Below are positions 8,680 to 16,913 of a DNA stretch of 64,000 bases, in pieces. Below the pieces are notes generated by a model, which saw nothing but the letters and a program-made list of their open reading frames with translations, was not told the origin of the DNA and did no database searches. Every line of letters starts with the position of its first letter. Positions within the stretch are counted from its first letter, which is position 1. A program made the translations under genes and the position numbers. The stretch is from JAIBDK01 sp965261915 (GTDB taxonomy: Bacteria > Pseudomonadota > Gammaproteobacteria > Arenicellales > Poriferihabitantaceae), in NCBI GenBank assembly GCA_965261915.1, contig CBDHDW010000013.1:1178001-1242000 (forward strand), given 5' to 3'.

Positions 8680-8878
8680 CGCGTTTGTGGTGGAATCCCA
8701 GTCGGCAAAGTCATTCTAACAATGAGCCGAAAAAAAGTTGAAAATAAGTGGATTTTTAACACAGTATCCTCCGCTTTCTAAATTCAATTTAGAACCACGT
8801 TTCACGTGTCGTATTTCGTTATCTGATTGTGAGCCGTGTTCCAGATACCAACTTCGCGCATTGATTTGGTGCAAACAA

Positions 8879-8957
8879 ATGCCACTCGAAAACCTCTCTC
8901 TAAAAGAAGCGAGAAAGATAGCGATTCATTCACAACAGGCGCTGAACCCGAATAAGT
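8879..8957 (+). pseudogene. ycaQ: ycaQ-like DNA glycosylase, fragment 1 (N-terminus)
   Basis: First 26 codons (MPLENLSLKEARKIAIHSQQ...) of a winged-helix protein of the YcaQ/HTH_42 family, an E. coli DNA glycosylase that acts on interstrand crosslinks. The frame is cut by the IS1182 element right after AAGT (8954-8957), which is duplicated at 10884-10887. Joining 8879-8957, 10888-11351 and 12898-13560 gives 1206 bases, one open frame of 401 codons plus stop. Confidence 0.85.
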
Positions 8958-9164
8958 GAGACTGTGCAAGAAACCCGTATTCGTCATTCCTATACCACCT
9001 CCGTCATTCCTGCGAAGGAGACTGTGCAAAAAAACCACCACCCTTGGTCACATTCTCATTACTGCCCTAATTCACCGACGTTGCTGGCATTTCAAACCAA
9101 TACACCATCCCTGCAAAAATACCCAATAATGACGGTAATAAACATCCAAACCCTAGCTTAATTA

Positions 9165-9173
9165 TGATATAAT
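9165..9173 (+). promoter_or_regulatory. Extended -10 promoter for IS1182 transposase
   Basis: TGATATAAT, an extended -10 box (TGnTATAAT), lies 44 bases before the transposase ATG. No good -35 box is seen upstream, which is usual for extended -10 promoters. Confidence 0.5.
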
Positions 9174-9216
9174 AACAAACCTAACTAGCTGATTCTAATC
9201 ATTAAATAGAGGCTTT

Positions 9217-10836
9217 ATGAGTGATTACATACGTGGATTAAATCGCCAACAACAACTGTTATTTCCAGAGCGGCTAGAGGACTATGTCGGCGAGAATGAT
9301 CCAGTTCGTGTTATTGATGCCTATGTCGATAGCTTAGAGGTGGATGCCTTAGACTTTAAGACCAAATACAGTGACAAAAACAACAATGGTCGCCCCGCCT
9401 TTTGCCCAAAATTGATGCTGAAACTCTACATTTACGGCTATACCAATAAAATAAGAAGTTCCCGCCATCTGGCTCGGGAAACCCATAGAAATATCGAGCT
9501 TATCTGGTTATTGCAAGGCTTAAAGCCCACCTATAAGACGATTGCTAATTTTAGAAAAAATAATGCCGCAGCACTCAAGAATACGTTTAAGGAATTTGTT
9601 TTGCTGTGCCAAAACATCAATCTCATTGAAGGTCAATTAGTGGCACTGGATGGAGCGTTTTTGCGAGCCAATGCGTCCAAAAATACCTTGATTGTTAAAG
9701 CCACTGTGGATAAAAAAATAGCCAGGGTAACGCAGGCTATTGAGGACTACCTGAACTTATTAAACACCACAGACCAGCAGGAGGAACCGGAACAGACTCT
9801 GGATAATCCTGATTTGATTGATAAAATACAAGCACTTAAAGAGCGCAAACAAAAGCTGGAAGAGGATTTGAATACCTTAGAGCAATTGGACAAGAAGCAA
9901 CATAACACAACCGACCCGGATGCCGCATTGATGTGCAAACCAGCGCATCATCTGGTCGCTTATAACTGCCAAATTGCGGTGGATGACAAAGCAAAGCTGA
10001 TTGTCGCAACGGATGTATCAAGTCAAGGCAATGACGCACAGCAGTTGCATCAGATGGCAAGTCAGGCGAAAGAAACCTTAGCCCTTAAGACTTTGGCTGT
10101 GGTTGCCGACAAGGGCTATCACAGTGCAAAAGAGATAAAGAACTGTGTTGATGACAAAATCTACCCGATTATCCCGCCGATTGATACACAACAGAAACAA
10201 AAGAAAGCCGGCAGATACACGAAAGATGAGTTTGTCTATAACGAGGAGCAAGACGAATACACCTGCCCTAACGACAAAACACTGAAAAAAAGTGCAACCA
10301 AAAGCCTATCCAAAGGCAAGCTTGGGTTTATTTACAGCACCAGTGCCACAGATTGCAAGGCTTGCCCTGTGCGCAGTGAGTGTTTAGCAAAGCAAACGCC
10401 GCACCGAAGAATATGGCGGTGGGAACATGAAGCCTTTATACAAGCCTATCGCAAGTCTATGCAAACAGAATCAGCCAAGGCGATTAGCAAAAGAAGAGGG
10501 GCGATTGTGGAGCATCCTTTTGGCACCATAAAGCGGTCATTAGGCTGGGATCACTACCTGGTCAGAGGCAAAGAAAAAGTATCCGGTGAAAACGCATTGA
10601 TTATGTTTTGCTATAACTTTAAGCGTGTTTTGAACCTGCTAGGCACAAGGCTGTTCAATCAACTGCTGTTGGCTATAAAAGCAGGCGATATTGCAGTCGT
10701 CATGCAAGCAATCAAGCGACATCTTCCTTTTTTGCGTCCACTATTCGATTATTTATGCCAGAAATACTTATTGTCGCAGCAAACAAACTTATTTCACCCG
10801 CCTGCTTTTAATAAGAACCTTTTTACCCGTGCCTGA
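9217..10836 (+). CDS. IS1182 family transposase (DDE)
   Basis: DDE transposase of 539 aa. The N-terminal domain has YVGENDPVRVIDAYV and GRPAFCPKLMLKLYIYGY, typical of IS1182/IS5-related enzymes. Catalytic candidates are Asp in LVALDGAF (near residue 145), Asp in VVADKGYHS (near 298) and Glu in GAIVEHPFGTIKRSLG (near 433). A charged coiled segment at 195-225 separates the first two. A Cys cluster (CKACPVRSEC) lies before the third. The frame is intact. It probably also mobilises the MITE at 54.5 kb, which has the same ends. Confidence 0.92.
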   Translation: MSDYIRGLNRQQQLLFPERLEDYVGENDPVRVIDAYVDSLEVDALDFKTKYSDKNNNGRPAFCPKLMLKLYIYGYTNKIRSSRHLARETHRNIELIWLLQGLKPTYKTIANFRKNNAAALKNTFKEFVLLCQNINLIEGQLVALDGAFLRANASKNTLIVKATVDKKIARVTQAIEDYLNLLNTTDQQEEPEQTLDNPDLIDKIQALKERKQKLEEDLNTLEQLDKKQHNTTDPDAALMCKPAHHLVAYNCQIAVDDKAKLIVATDVSSQGNDAQQLHQMASQAKETLALKTLAVVADKGYHSAKEIKNCVDDKIYPIIPPIDTQQKQKKAGRYTKDEFVYNEEQDEYTCPNDKTLKKSATKSLSKGKLGFIYSTSATDCKACPVRSECLAKQTPHRRIWRWEHEAFIQAYRKSMQTESAKAISKRRGAIVEHPFGTIKRSLGWDHYLVRGKEKVSGENALIMFCYNFKRVLNLLGTRLFNQLLLAIKAGDIAVVMQAIKRHLPFLRPLFDYLCQKYLLSQQTNLFHPPAFNKNLFTRA

Positions 10837-10883
10837 CTCAAAAGTCTCAATAGTGGGTGAGTCGGCGTTTGTTGCACAGTCTC

Positions 10884-11351
10884 AAGTCCGGGAAGTCCCT
10901 GGATTGTACGCATTCAGTGATACAGAAGCTGGGCTATGTACAGATTGATACGATTTCGGTTGTTCAGCGAGCCCACCATCATACGCTTTGGAACAGAAAT
11001 GTCCGGTACAAACCAGCGGATCTTGATCGACTGCAGCAAAGTGGAAAGATATTTGAATACTGGTCGCATGCAGCGGCATATTTGCCCATCGAAGACTATC
11101 GGATGTGTTTGCCCAGAATGCAGGCTATTCGAGGTGGAGATGCTTTGTGGTTTAAAGCAGAACCAGAATTGAAACGAAAGGTGCTGGAAAGAATTCGCGC
11201 AGAAGGGCCGCTGCAATCGCGTGATTTCGAAAATCACGGAAAAACAAAACTCCCAATGTGGCAGTGGAAGCCTGCCAGGTATGCGTTGGAAACACTGTTT
11301 ATGGAAGGCAAGTTAATGGTGCTAAGGCGAGAAGGATTTCAAAAGATATAC
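10884..11351 (+). pseudogene. ycaQ: ycaQ-like DNA glycosylase, fragment 2 (middle)
   Basis: Middle third of the split gene. It holds LGYVQIDTISVVQRAHH, whose Q-I-D matches the catalytic QxD motif of YcaQ/AlkZ-type glycosylases, then FEYWSHAAAYLP and the winged-helix segment LPMWQWKPARYALE. The first 4 bases are the IS1182 target duplication. It ends at EGFQKIY, where IS66 inserted after AGATATAC (11344-11351). A continuous frame seen past this point is only read-through into IS66. Confidence 0.88.
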
Positions 11352-12889
11352 GTAACTGCCCAGGTTGTTTTTAAGCGTATTTCAGTGTTGCGATAATCTG
11401 ATCGGCAGGCATCATCAGTGTTTCGATGATGTTCCATCCTTGTTTTCTCGCCGTTGTGATGACGCTGCGCAGGGTGGCAAAATCCTCTGCCCCTTGTTCA
11501 GACCTGAACCCTCCCGATATTTTCTGACGTAGTTTCATCATCCGCAGGTCGCGTTCAGCTTCGTTGTTTGTGAAGGGTACGTCGGGATCTGTCAGAAAGC
11601 GCAGGGTGCCTTCCTTGTGATCGCGCAATCGTAAAGCCAGATTATGTCCTGTCCGTCGCTTCTTGCGCCCCCGTCTTCCGGGTTTTGGCGGCACGAGTGG
11701 AGGCAATTCCTCATGGAAATCCAATGCTGCGGTGATGATCCTGTCGTATCGCCGATTAATAAGCGCAACAAGCGGCGTTGAAACCGCCACGCCCTTATCC
11801 CGCGCGGCCTGTGTGACATGGTGCGCACGCCGCAGTAGCCTTTGCATCTGACCAGCCCAATCTTCCTGTTCGATTTCGACCAACGCTTGCAGTTCCCGTA
11901 AATGGTGTGCATTGCACAACGCATGGGTAACACCATCCAGCGTGAAGTAGGGCTGCCAATGATCATGCACGATACAGCCCGTGAGATTGGATAACAGATT
12001 ACCGCGTTTGCTGCTGACCCGGTAGAAAGCCAGAAGCGGTGTACAGGCAACGTGAAGCCATTGCAGGCACCCCGTAATCCGGAAACCCGTCTCGTCAAGA
12101 TGTTTGACGTGGACCTGTTGGGCGATCACATCCTGCAGGTGAGAAGCAACCCCCTTGAGCCGCTCTGATGCTTTGCGGTTCATGGCGGCCACAGTGGCAG
12201 GAACCAAAGGGGCATTGAACAAATCGGCCATTATTTGCGCCAGTCTGTCTTCCGGCAGGAAATGGGCGCATTGGAGATATGTTGCCACTCCGGCAATGCG
12301 TGGCCCGTACTGCACGGGTGCCTTCACCTCCAGAGGAAACGCCGCCTTGGTTGTTTCCCCACAGTGGCCGCAAAGGCAGATATGTGCCCTGTGTTCCGTT
12401 GTCACCAGGGGTTGTGGCTCGGGCAGGTCAAACACCTGTCGTGCGGCGTAATCCTCTGCCATTGATGGCGACAGCGGTGTGCCACATTGCCCGCAGACAG
12501 AAGGAAAGTGATCTTCAACATGATCGGGATCTGCCGTTTGGCACAGGGTGCTTCCCTTGTGGCCTTTCTGCCCGCCTGACTTTTTACCGGATTTTCTCCG
12601 CAGGCTTTTGGTTCTGGGTTCAGCCTTGGGCTTCTTTAGGCCGTCGCTTGAAGGCGGCTTGCTACTGTTGCTGCTGTTCAAGCTGAGGCGACGCTCAAGG
12701 TCTTCAATGCGAGCCACAAGCAGGGCTATCGTTTGTGCATTCTTCTGCTTCAGCTCTTCATAAGCCTCAACGGAAACATAACCTTTGGGTACGTTTGAAA
12801 AAATCATAATCTTAATGAATCACATCGGGATTCCTCAGGCAAGAGAATTATTCCAAGAGAATTATTCCTTAGGGTACCTGGGCAGTTAC
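11352..12889 (-). mobile_element. IS66 family element, copy 1 (tnpC only)
   Basis: A 1538-bp element with ends GTAACTGCCCAGGT and ACCTGGGCAGTTAC and a perfect 8-bp duplication AGATATAC (11344-11351 and 12890-12897), the duplication size expected for IS66. It carries one gene, tnpC, with no tnpA or tnpB, like the single-gene (ISBst12-type) branch. Copy 2 at 42065-43602 has the same length and orientation. Confidence 0.95.
11371..12807 (-). CDS. tnpC: IS66 family transposase TnpC
   Basis: Transposase of 478 aa. The N-terminal coiled segment (EELKQKNAQTIALLVARIEDLERRL trimmed; residues 16-41) is followed by a Ser/Pro/Lys-rich linker, then a zinc-finger-like part with CGQCGTPL and CLCGHCGE. The DDE core shows HLDETGFRI, IVHDHWQPY and TNNEAERDLRMMKLRQKISG. 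It differs from copy 2 at a handful of residues (for example NVPKG against NAPKG near the N-terminus). Intact and complete. Confidence 0.95.
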   Translation of the reverse strand: MIFSNVPKGYVSVEAYEELKQKNAQTIALLVARIEDLERRLSLNSSNSSKPPSSDGLKKPKAEPRTKSLRRKSGKKSGGQKGHKGSTLCQTADPDHVEDHFPSVCGQCGTPLSPSMAEDYAARQVFDLPEPQPLVTTEHRAHICLCGHCGETTKAAFPLEVKAPVQYGPRIAGVATYLQCAHFLPEDRLAQIMADLFNAPLVPATVAAMNRKASERLKGVASHLQDVIAQQVHVKHLDETGFRITGCLQWLHVACTPLLAFYRVSSKRGNLLSNLTGCIVHDHWQPYFTLDGVTHALCNAHHLRELQALVEIEQEDWAGQMQRLLRRAHHVTQAARDKGVAVSTPLVALINRRYDRIITAALDFHEELPPLVPPKPGRRGRKKRRTGHNLALRLRDHKEGTLRFLTDPDVPFTNNEAERDLRMMKLRQKISGGFRSEQGAEDFATLRSVITTARKQGWNIIETLMMPADQIIATLKYA

Positions 12890-13560
12890 AGATATACGAT
12901 CTAACCGAACGCGTGTTACCTGGCCACATCAATACAGATTTGCCGAAAGCGTCTGAATTTTGCGAGATGCTGGTGAATCGATACCTTGATGCCCATGGCT
13001 TTGGTGACGCATCTGAAATTGCCTATCTCAGGAAGGGTATGAAGAAACCGGTTCAACAATGTCTTGAGCGGTTGGCCGTTACCGGTATGCTTCGAAGTGT
13101 TAGTATTGAAGGTCGGGAATATTTTCTCAAGACAGAGTCGCTCGATTTGTTGTCGAAACCGCTGTCGCGTACTCAGCTGAAAATATTATCGCCTTTCGAT
13201 AATCTTGTTATTCAGCGTAAGCGAATACAACAGCTATTTGGCTATGACTACCAGATCGAGTGTTACGTGCCAGCTAAGAAACGAAAATACGGGTATTTTT
13301 GTTTGCCTTTACTGTGGAATGCAGAGCTGGTGGGAAGGATGGATTGCAAGGCGGATAGGCAAACCTCAGCCTTTGTTGTCAGAAAACTGTTTGTCGAAAA
13401 ACAAATCAAAAATCCGGAGAAATTTGTCGAAGCACTATTGAAGGAGCTGAAACGCTTTATGGCTTTTAATGGTTGTAATACGCTCACTGTCGATCACGTT
13501 TCTGATCGAACCATCAGGCAACTGATGAAGCGCGCTCATTCCGGGTTTGAGACAACCTGA
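12890..13560 (+). pseudogene. ycaQ: ycaQ-like DNA glycosylase, fragment 3 (C-terminus)
   Basis: C-terminal part of the split gene, resuming in frame with DLTERVLPGH directly after the 8-bp duplication. It contains the strongly conserved YcaQ block SPFDNLVIQRKRIQQLF, then CYVPAKKRKYGYFCLPLL and GRMDCKADRQ. The coding sequence itself shows no decay (no stops or frameshifts), so the insertions look recent. An in-frame GTG at 12913 could give a shorter open frame, but without the N-terminal QxD region it should not be active. Confidence 0.88.
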
Positions 13561-13841
13561 TGGTTATTTCCACCCATGCAAAAGGGCTGCTGATTACAGC
13601 AGCCGGTGTTTTAGCGGTTAGCCCTGATGGTTTGCTGATCCGTTTGATCAGTGCAGACACGTTGACCATCGCATTTTCGGAAGATACGCAAACGCCGCCA
13701 GCCAGAGGAAAACTCATTGCAGACACCGCTCCCAAAGGCAGTTTTGATTTGCCAGAAGGGTTAGGGCATTGTGCCCTTTATGGACACAGGCCAGATTGGG
13801 TCAACCAATGTATACGAAAAATCCTATCCCAATACAGTTAG
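13560..13841 (+). pseudogene. EamA/DMT transporter N-terminal remnant, possible fusion
   Basis: Open frame of 93 codons starting on the last base of the ycaQ stop. Residues 1-39 look like the first membrane helix of an EamA drug/metabolite transporter (GLLITAAGVLAVSPDGLLIRLI). After that the sequence turns soluble (ADTAPKGSFDLPEGLGHC) and is unlike EamA, with no further membrane helices. It looks like the two ends of different genes, or of one gene after a large internal deletion. The second half is not recognised. Confidence 0.45.
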
Positions 13842-14926
13842 CCTTAAATTGGGTGTTGCTGGTTTTATTCGGTTTTGTGATAATGACCTCAAACGTCGTG
13901 GGCCAGCAGGTCTCCAATAACAATTTACCGTCAAATACCGGTGGAAAGATTATCGAAGCCGATTTCAAACCGCATCCGCTACTCAAAAACCGCCATTTAC
14001 AAACCATTTGGCCAAGTTTAACCCATCGAAAGAACCCTGAAATCTTTCGCCGCCAGAGACTGGAGTTACCCGACGGTGATTTTCTTGATCTTGACTGGTT
14101 TGTTAAGAATCCAGATTCAAATTCTCTGTCAGTTCTGATCCACGGTTTGAGCGGGTCATCGAATTCAAATTACATCAAGCGTGTTGGCAATCAACTGTTG
14201 GCTTCTGGGGTTCAAGTTGTTGCACTCAATCTGCGCGGGGCAACTGGACCCAACCGGCTTAAGCGCAGCTATCATTCTGGGGAGACTTCAGATATTGATT
14301 ACGTTATTCGTTATCTTAAGCGCGCTCATGCGATAGAACCTCCAAATTTGTATGCGGTTGGATTCTCATTGGGTGGAAACGCACTTCTGAAATGGTTGGG
14401 CGAAAACCCGAACCAATCGTTGGTCAGCAAAGCGGTCGCCGTTTCACCACCAATGGATTTGGCTATTGCCTCAAAGACACTTGACCGGGGCTTCGCAAAA
14501 GCCTATCGAAATGCAATTATGAAAGGTTTGAAAAGTTTCGCCAAAAGCAAACAAGCAATCGTTGAGGACGATGTTGATATGGAAGCGGTGCTCGAGTGCA
14601 AAACATTCTTTCAATATGACGATCAATTCACCGCGCCTTTGAATGGCTTTAATGGGGCTGAAGACTATTACAGGCAGAGCAGTTCAAGACAATTTCTGAA
14701 ATATATCAACACCGAAACACTTATTATTCACGCCAGAGATGATCCATTCGTAACGCCAGAGATTATTCCAGAGCAATCCGAGTTAGGCGCTGGAGTGACG
14801 CTGGAGTTAAGCAGAAAAGGAGGGCATTTGGGGTTTGTCGCCAAAGGCAAGGGCTTGGCGACTCAGTTCTGGCTCGGAAACCGAATATCCCGTTTCCTGG
14901 TTGCCGAGCAGGTATCGAAAGAATAG
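13808..14926 (+). CDS. YheT-type alpha/beta hydrolase
   Basis: Alpha/beta hydrolase of the YheT/ABHD1-3 esterase group; the substrate is unknown. The family entry motif FKPHPLLKNRHLQTIWPSL is clear. The catalytic triad is Ser in GFSLGGN, Asp in HARDDPF and His in GGHLGF. Before the domain lies a hydrophobic stretch (LALNWVLLVLFGFVIM). ATG 13808 would include it as a signal anchor; ATG 13883 would give a soluble enzyme closer to the usual start. A longer frame from 13769 overlaps the EamA remnant and is less likely. Confidence 0.85.
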   Translation: MYTKNPIPIQLALNWVLLVLFGFVIMTSNVVGQQVSNNNLPSNTGGKIIEADFKPHPLLKNRHLQTIWPSLTHRKNPEIFRRQRLELPDGDFLDLDWFVKNPDSNSLSVLIHGLSGSSNSNYIKRVGNQLLASGVQVVALNLRGATGPNRLKRSYHSGETSDIDYVIRYLKRAHAIEPPNLYAVGFSLGGNALLKWLGENPNQSLVSKAVAVSPPMDLAIASKTLDRGFAKAYRNAIMKGLKSFAKSKQAIVEDDVDMEAVLECKTFFQYDDQFTAPLNGFNGAEDYYRQSSSRQFLKYINTETLIIHARDDPFVTPEIIPEQSELGAGVTLELSRKGGHLGFVAKGKGLATQFWLGNRISRFLVAEQVSKE

Positions 14927-14981
14927 TTTCGGTAGGGACTAACGCGCATTCATTGAAGTCGATAATGCGTAGTCTTACCAA

Positions 14982-15794
14982 TCAATCGAGGTCGGCGTTC
15001 TCAATTTTGTGTCCCCAGTCGCGTTTAGCAGAAAGGTATCGTTTATTCCATTTAGAGACGCCTGAAACGTGTTTTTCCACTTCGAGGTTGGTCAGGCCGG
15101 CCTCTGTGAGGTCTTCAATCTTTTTCGGGTTATTGGTCATCAACCGAATAGGACGATTACCGATAAAATGCAAAATCAACGCAGCAGCGTCGCCGAATTC
15201 TCGGGAATCCGCATCCAGGCCGAGGGTTTGATTCGCCTGATAGGTGTTTTCGCCCGCATCCTGCAGGAGGTAGGTAGCTGCTTTTGCCCATAAGCCAATG
15301 CCGCGCCCTTCGTGGCCTGCCATATACACAATAATACCGCCAGCCGGATCATTCGAGATTCGTTCCACCGCCGCCGCGAGTTGCGGGCCGCACTCGCATC
15401 GCTCAGAACCGAATACATCGCCGGTCAAACAATTTGAGTGAACCCGCAGCAAAGGTTTTTCAGAATTGAATGGGTCGCCAATCACTAATACGCTATTGAC
15501 TGCCATGGGTGATGCCAACGATGCAAACAGGTTTTTGCCTTCGCTTTGTCGCAGGGTTTCAGCGAGTTCCTGAACTTTATTCAGTTCAGTGCTTCTGACA
15601 GACGCATACCAATCTGCCTGATAGGATTGGCCGCGCATTTGTAACGGTAGTGGAATTGGCCCCATAACATTGAGCACCGTGTTTTCTAATGCAGCCGCAT
15701 CGTCCGACAATTGGCAACCTGACCGATCAATTCGAATCAGTTTTCCCTGAGCAATCAGTTTTTCGCGAACATCGGGGTTTAAATAGGTGAACAT
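14982..15794 (-). CDS. ribA: GTP cyclohydrolase II
   Basis: Opens the GTP imidazole ring to give the first riboflavin-pathway pyrimidine. The 270-aa protein carries the zinc site CLTGDVFGSERCECG (three Cys, near residues 122-136), the GTP site GHEGRGIGL and the arginine finger region RLMTNNPKK. It is about 75 residues longer at the N-terminus than E. coli RibA; the extension has no DHBP-synthase motifs and resembles the longer GCH2-like proteins. It stands alone, without other rib genes nearby. Confidence 0.88.
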   Translation of the reverse strand: MFTYLNPDVREKLIAQGKLIRIDRSGCQLSDDAAALENTVLNVMGPIPLPLQMRGQSYQADWYASVRSTELNKVQELAETLRQSEGKNLFASLASPMAVNSVLVIGDPFNSEKPLLRVHSNCLTGDVFGSERCECGPQLAAAVERISNDPAGGIIVYMAGHEGRGIGLWAKAATYLLQDAGENTYQANQTLGLDADSREFGDAAALILHFIGNRPIRLMTNNPKKIEDLTEAGLTNLEVEKHVSGVSKWNKRYLSAKRDWGHKIENADLD

Positions 15795-15957
15795 ATTAGG
15801 CTCAAACTTGTGATATCTTCATTAAAAGGTATTCAAATGCATGGGAAACAAAAAAGACCTCCAATAAGAAGATACAGAAAATTTTCGACGTTTCAAGTAA
15901 AGCGGGGATACCGGATCAAATGGCCGCCATCGCGCAGCGCATGACCGGGAAACGGTT

Positions 15958-16269
15958 TTGCTACAGAGACTTGACTTTAACATGAAATTTTTCTTTGGAC
16001 CTAACCTGAAGCACCAGCTAGAAGCAATATCTGCGGTTGCGGGTGTTTCAGGAATTTTGCAAGGTGCGCCGTGTGCTCGCCCCGAAGAGCGCCTTTGGTT
16101 TGGGGATGTTTCCAACAATGTCGTTAAACTGCCGTTTGAAGATTGCCTCGAAAATGCAAAGCGTATTGCCGTGTTTAATCCCCTGCTGAAGCTTTGTTAT
16201 TCAGTGACACACACTAACACCTTGATAAGGACGGAAGAAGTCTATGCGTTGTCCAAACACCCCCGATAA
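15958..16269 (+). CDS. Unrecognised open frame upstream of the RM pair
   Basis: 103 codons between ribA and the restriction-modification genes. No motif or hydrophobic segment lets me name it. The bases 15820-15960 before it also read as protein-like in another frame (RYSNAWETKKTSNKKIQKIF), so it may be the frameshifted end of an older gene. This 550-bp stretch has no other gene. Confidence 0.25.
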   Translation: MLQRLDFNMKFFFGPNLKHQLEAISAVAGVSGILQGAPCARPEERLWFGDVSNNVVKLPFEDCLENAKRIAVFNPLLKLCYSVTHTNTLIRTEEVYALSKHPR

Positions 16270-16343
16270 ATTTACCACCGCAGTAAAATACGACACGTGT
16301 CGTAGAAGAAACGGTTAGCTACAAAAACACCCAAGAGAAACAC

Positions 16344-16910
16344 ATGAAACCAACATTGACAATTAAAGCACTGCAAGAAGAAGCATCAAAATTTGCAGAG
16401 ATTGAAACTTCTTACGAAGAACCTTCTCTTTATGGTGTAACTGACGGAAAAGCCGTTGGAACATATCTTGAGCATAAATTTACTGCATACCTCGCAGGCA
16501 TATACGAGTATGAGCAAGGTAATTCCGCATCTCAGAAGATATTTGGGTTAGGTTATCATTTGCTCGTTTTTGTATATGAGAAGACAGATGATGAAAGTAA
16601 TAAAACTGGTCGGCTAAATATGCAGTACATAATTTTCGTTGAAAAAGAACGCACGGCTGATTTTCAAACTACAAAGGGGCTATTGGATATACTGGAAAGA
16701 GAGGGAAATAAAGATGACGTTATCGCCTTTATCAACGAAAGGAATTTGCCAGTAGACGAAATTGGCGCAGAACAACTTGCTGATAGAATTGTAGAAACAC
16801 CGCCTAATCAAGGATTTTTGACTATATCGAATGCGCTTCAATGGAGGCTTCAGTATGGTAGAGTTATTCAGAAAGCGGGTGAGGTTTCAGGTATCACAAG
16901 GGTTAGATGA
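16344..16910 (+). CDS. Type II restriction endonuclease-like protein, probably inactivated by deletion
   Basis: 188 aa, directly before a DNA methyltransferase (3 bases apart), hence read as its endonuclease. The N-terminus (VGTYLEHKFTAYLAG) and C-terminus (GFLTISNALQWRLQYGRVI) are those of a type II enzyme family. In that family, as I recall it, the block after GNSAS carries a D...(D/E)xK catalytic core. Here GNSAS is joined directly to QKIFGLGYHLLVFVYEK, and no PD-(D/E)xK pattern is left. An in-frame deletion of the catalytic block, perhaps between short SAS-coding repeats, is my inference. DNA is AT-richer than neighbours, which suggests transfer. Confidence 0.6.
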   Translation: MKPTLTIKALQEEASKFAEIETSYEEPSLYGVTDGKAVGTYLEHKFTAYLAGIYEYEQGNSASQKIFGLGYHLLVFVYEKTDDESNKTGRLNMQYIIFVEKERTADFQTTKGLLDILEREGNKDDVIAFINERNLPVDEIGAEQLADRIVETPPNQGFLTISNALQWRLQYGRVIQKAGEVSGITRVR

Positions 16911-16913
16911 AAA

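Larger units (their letters stand above)
7435..8770 (+). mobile_element. IS110-group insertion sequence with bridge RNA
   Basis: IS110 elements have no terminal inverted repeats and no duplication, so the ends were set from guide matches in the upstream RNA region. Left end: CT core at 7435-7436 followed by CGTATG. Right end: ACAGTATC followed by CT at 8769-8770. The two ends joined would give ACAGTATC-CT-CGTA. That fits guide segments at 7602-7609 (same sequence as the right end) and 7642-7648 (reverse complement of the left end). The long non-coding left end places it in the IS110 rather than the IS1111 group. The transposase frame is intact, so it may be active. Confidence 0.75.
8958..10883 (+). 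mobile_element. IS1182 family insertion sequence
   Basis: Bounded by the inverted 12-mers GAGACTGTGCAA (8958-8969) and TTGCACAGTCTC (10872-10883) and flanked by the 4-bp duplication AAGT (8954-8957 and 10884-10887). Length is 1926 bp. A second GAGACTGTGCAA lies inside at 9018-9029, after REP-like GTCATTCC motifs, so the left end is nested: either an older shorter element or a MITE-like extension. The 4-bp duplication supports the outer copy as the end used. The insertion splits a ycaQ-like gene. Confidence 0.88.

Noticed and set aside
8690..8718. IS110 right end at TGGAATCCCAGTCGG or at the CT near 8717
   Set aside because: It resembles the left-end GATTCCAATCGG, but the guide RNA matches ACAGTATC-CT at 8761-8770 over 8 bases, while these sites match poorly.
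10857..11396. A separate 179-aa gene
   Set aside because: It is fragment 2 of the split ycaQ-like gene read through into the IS66 end.
12913..13560. A separate 215-aa gene
   Set aside because: It is fragment 3 of the ycaQ-like gene; the GTG is an internal codon.
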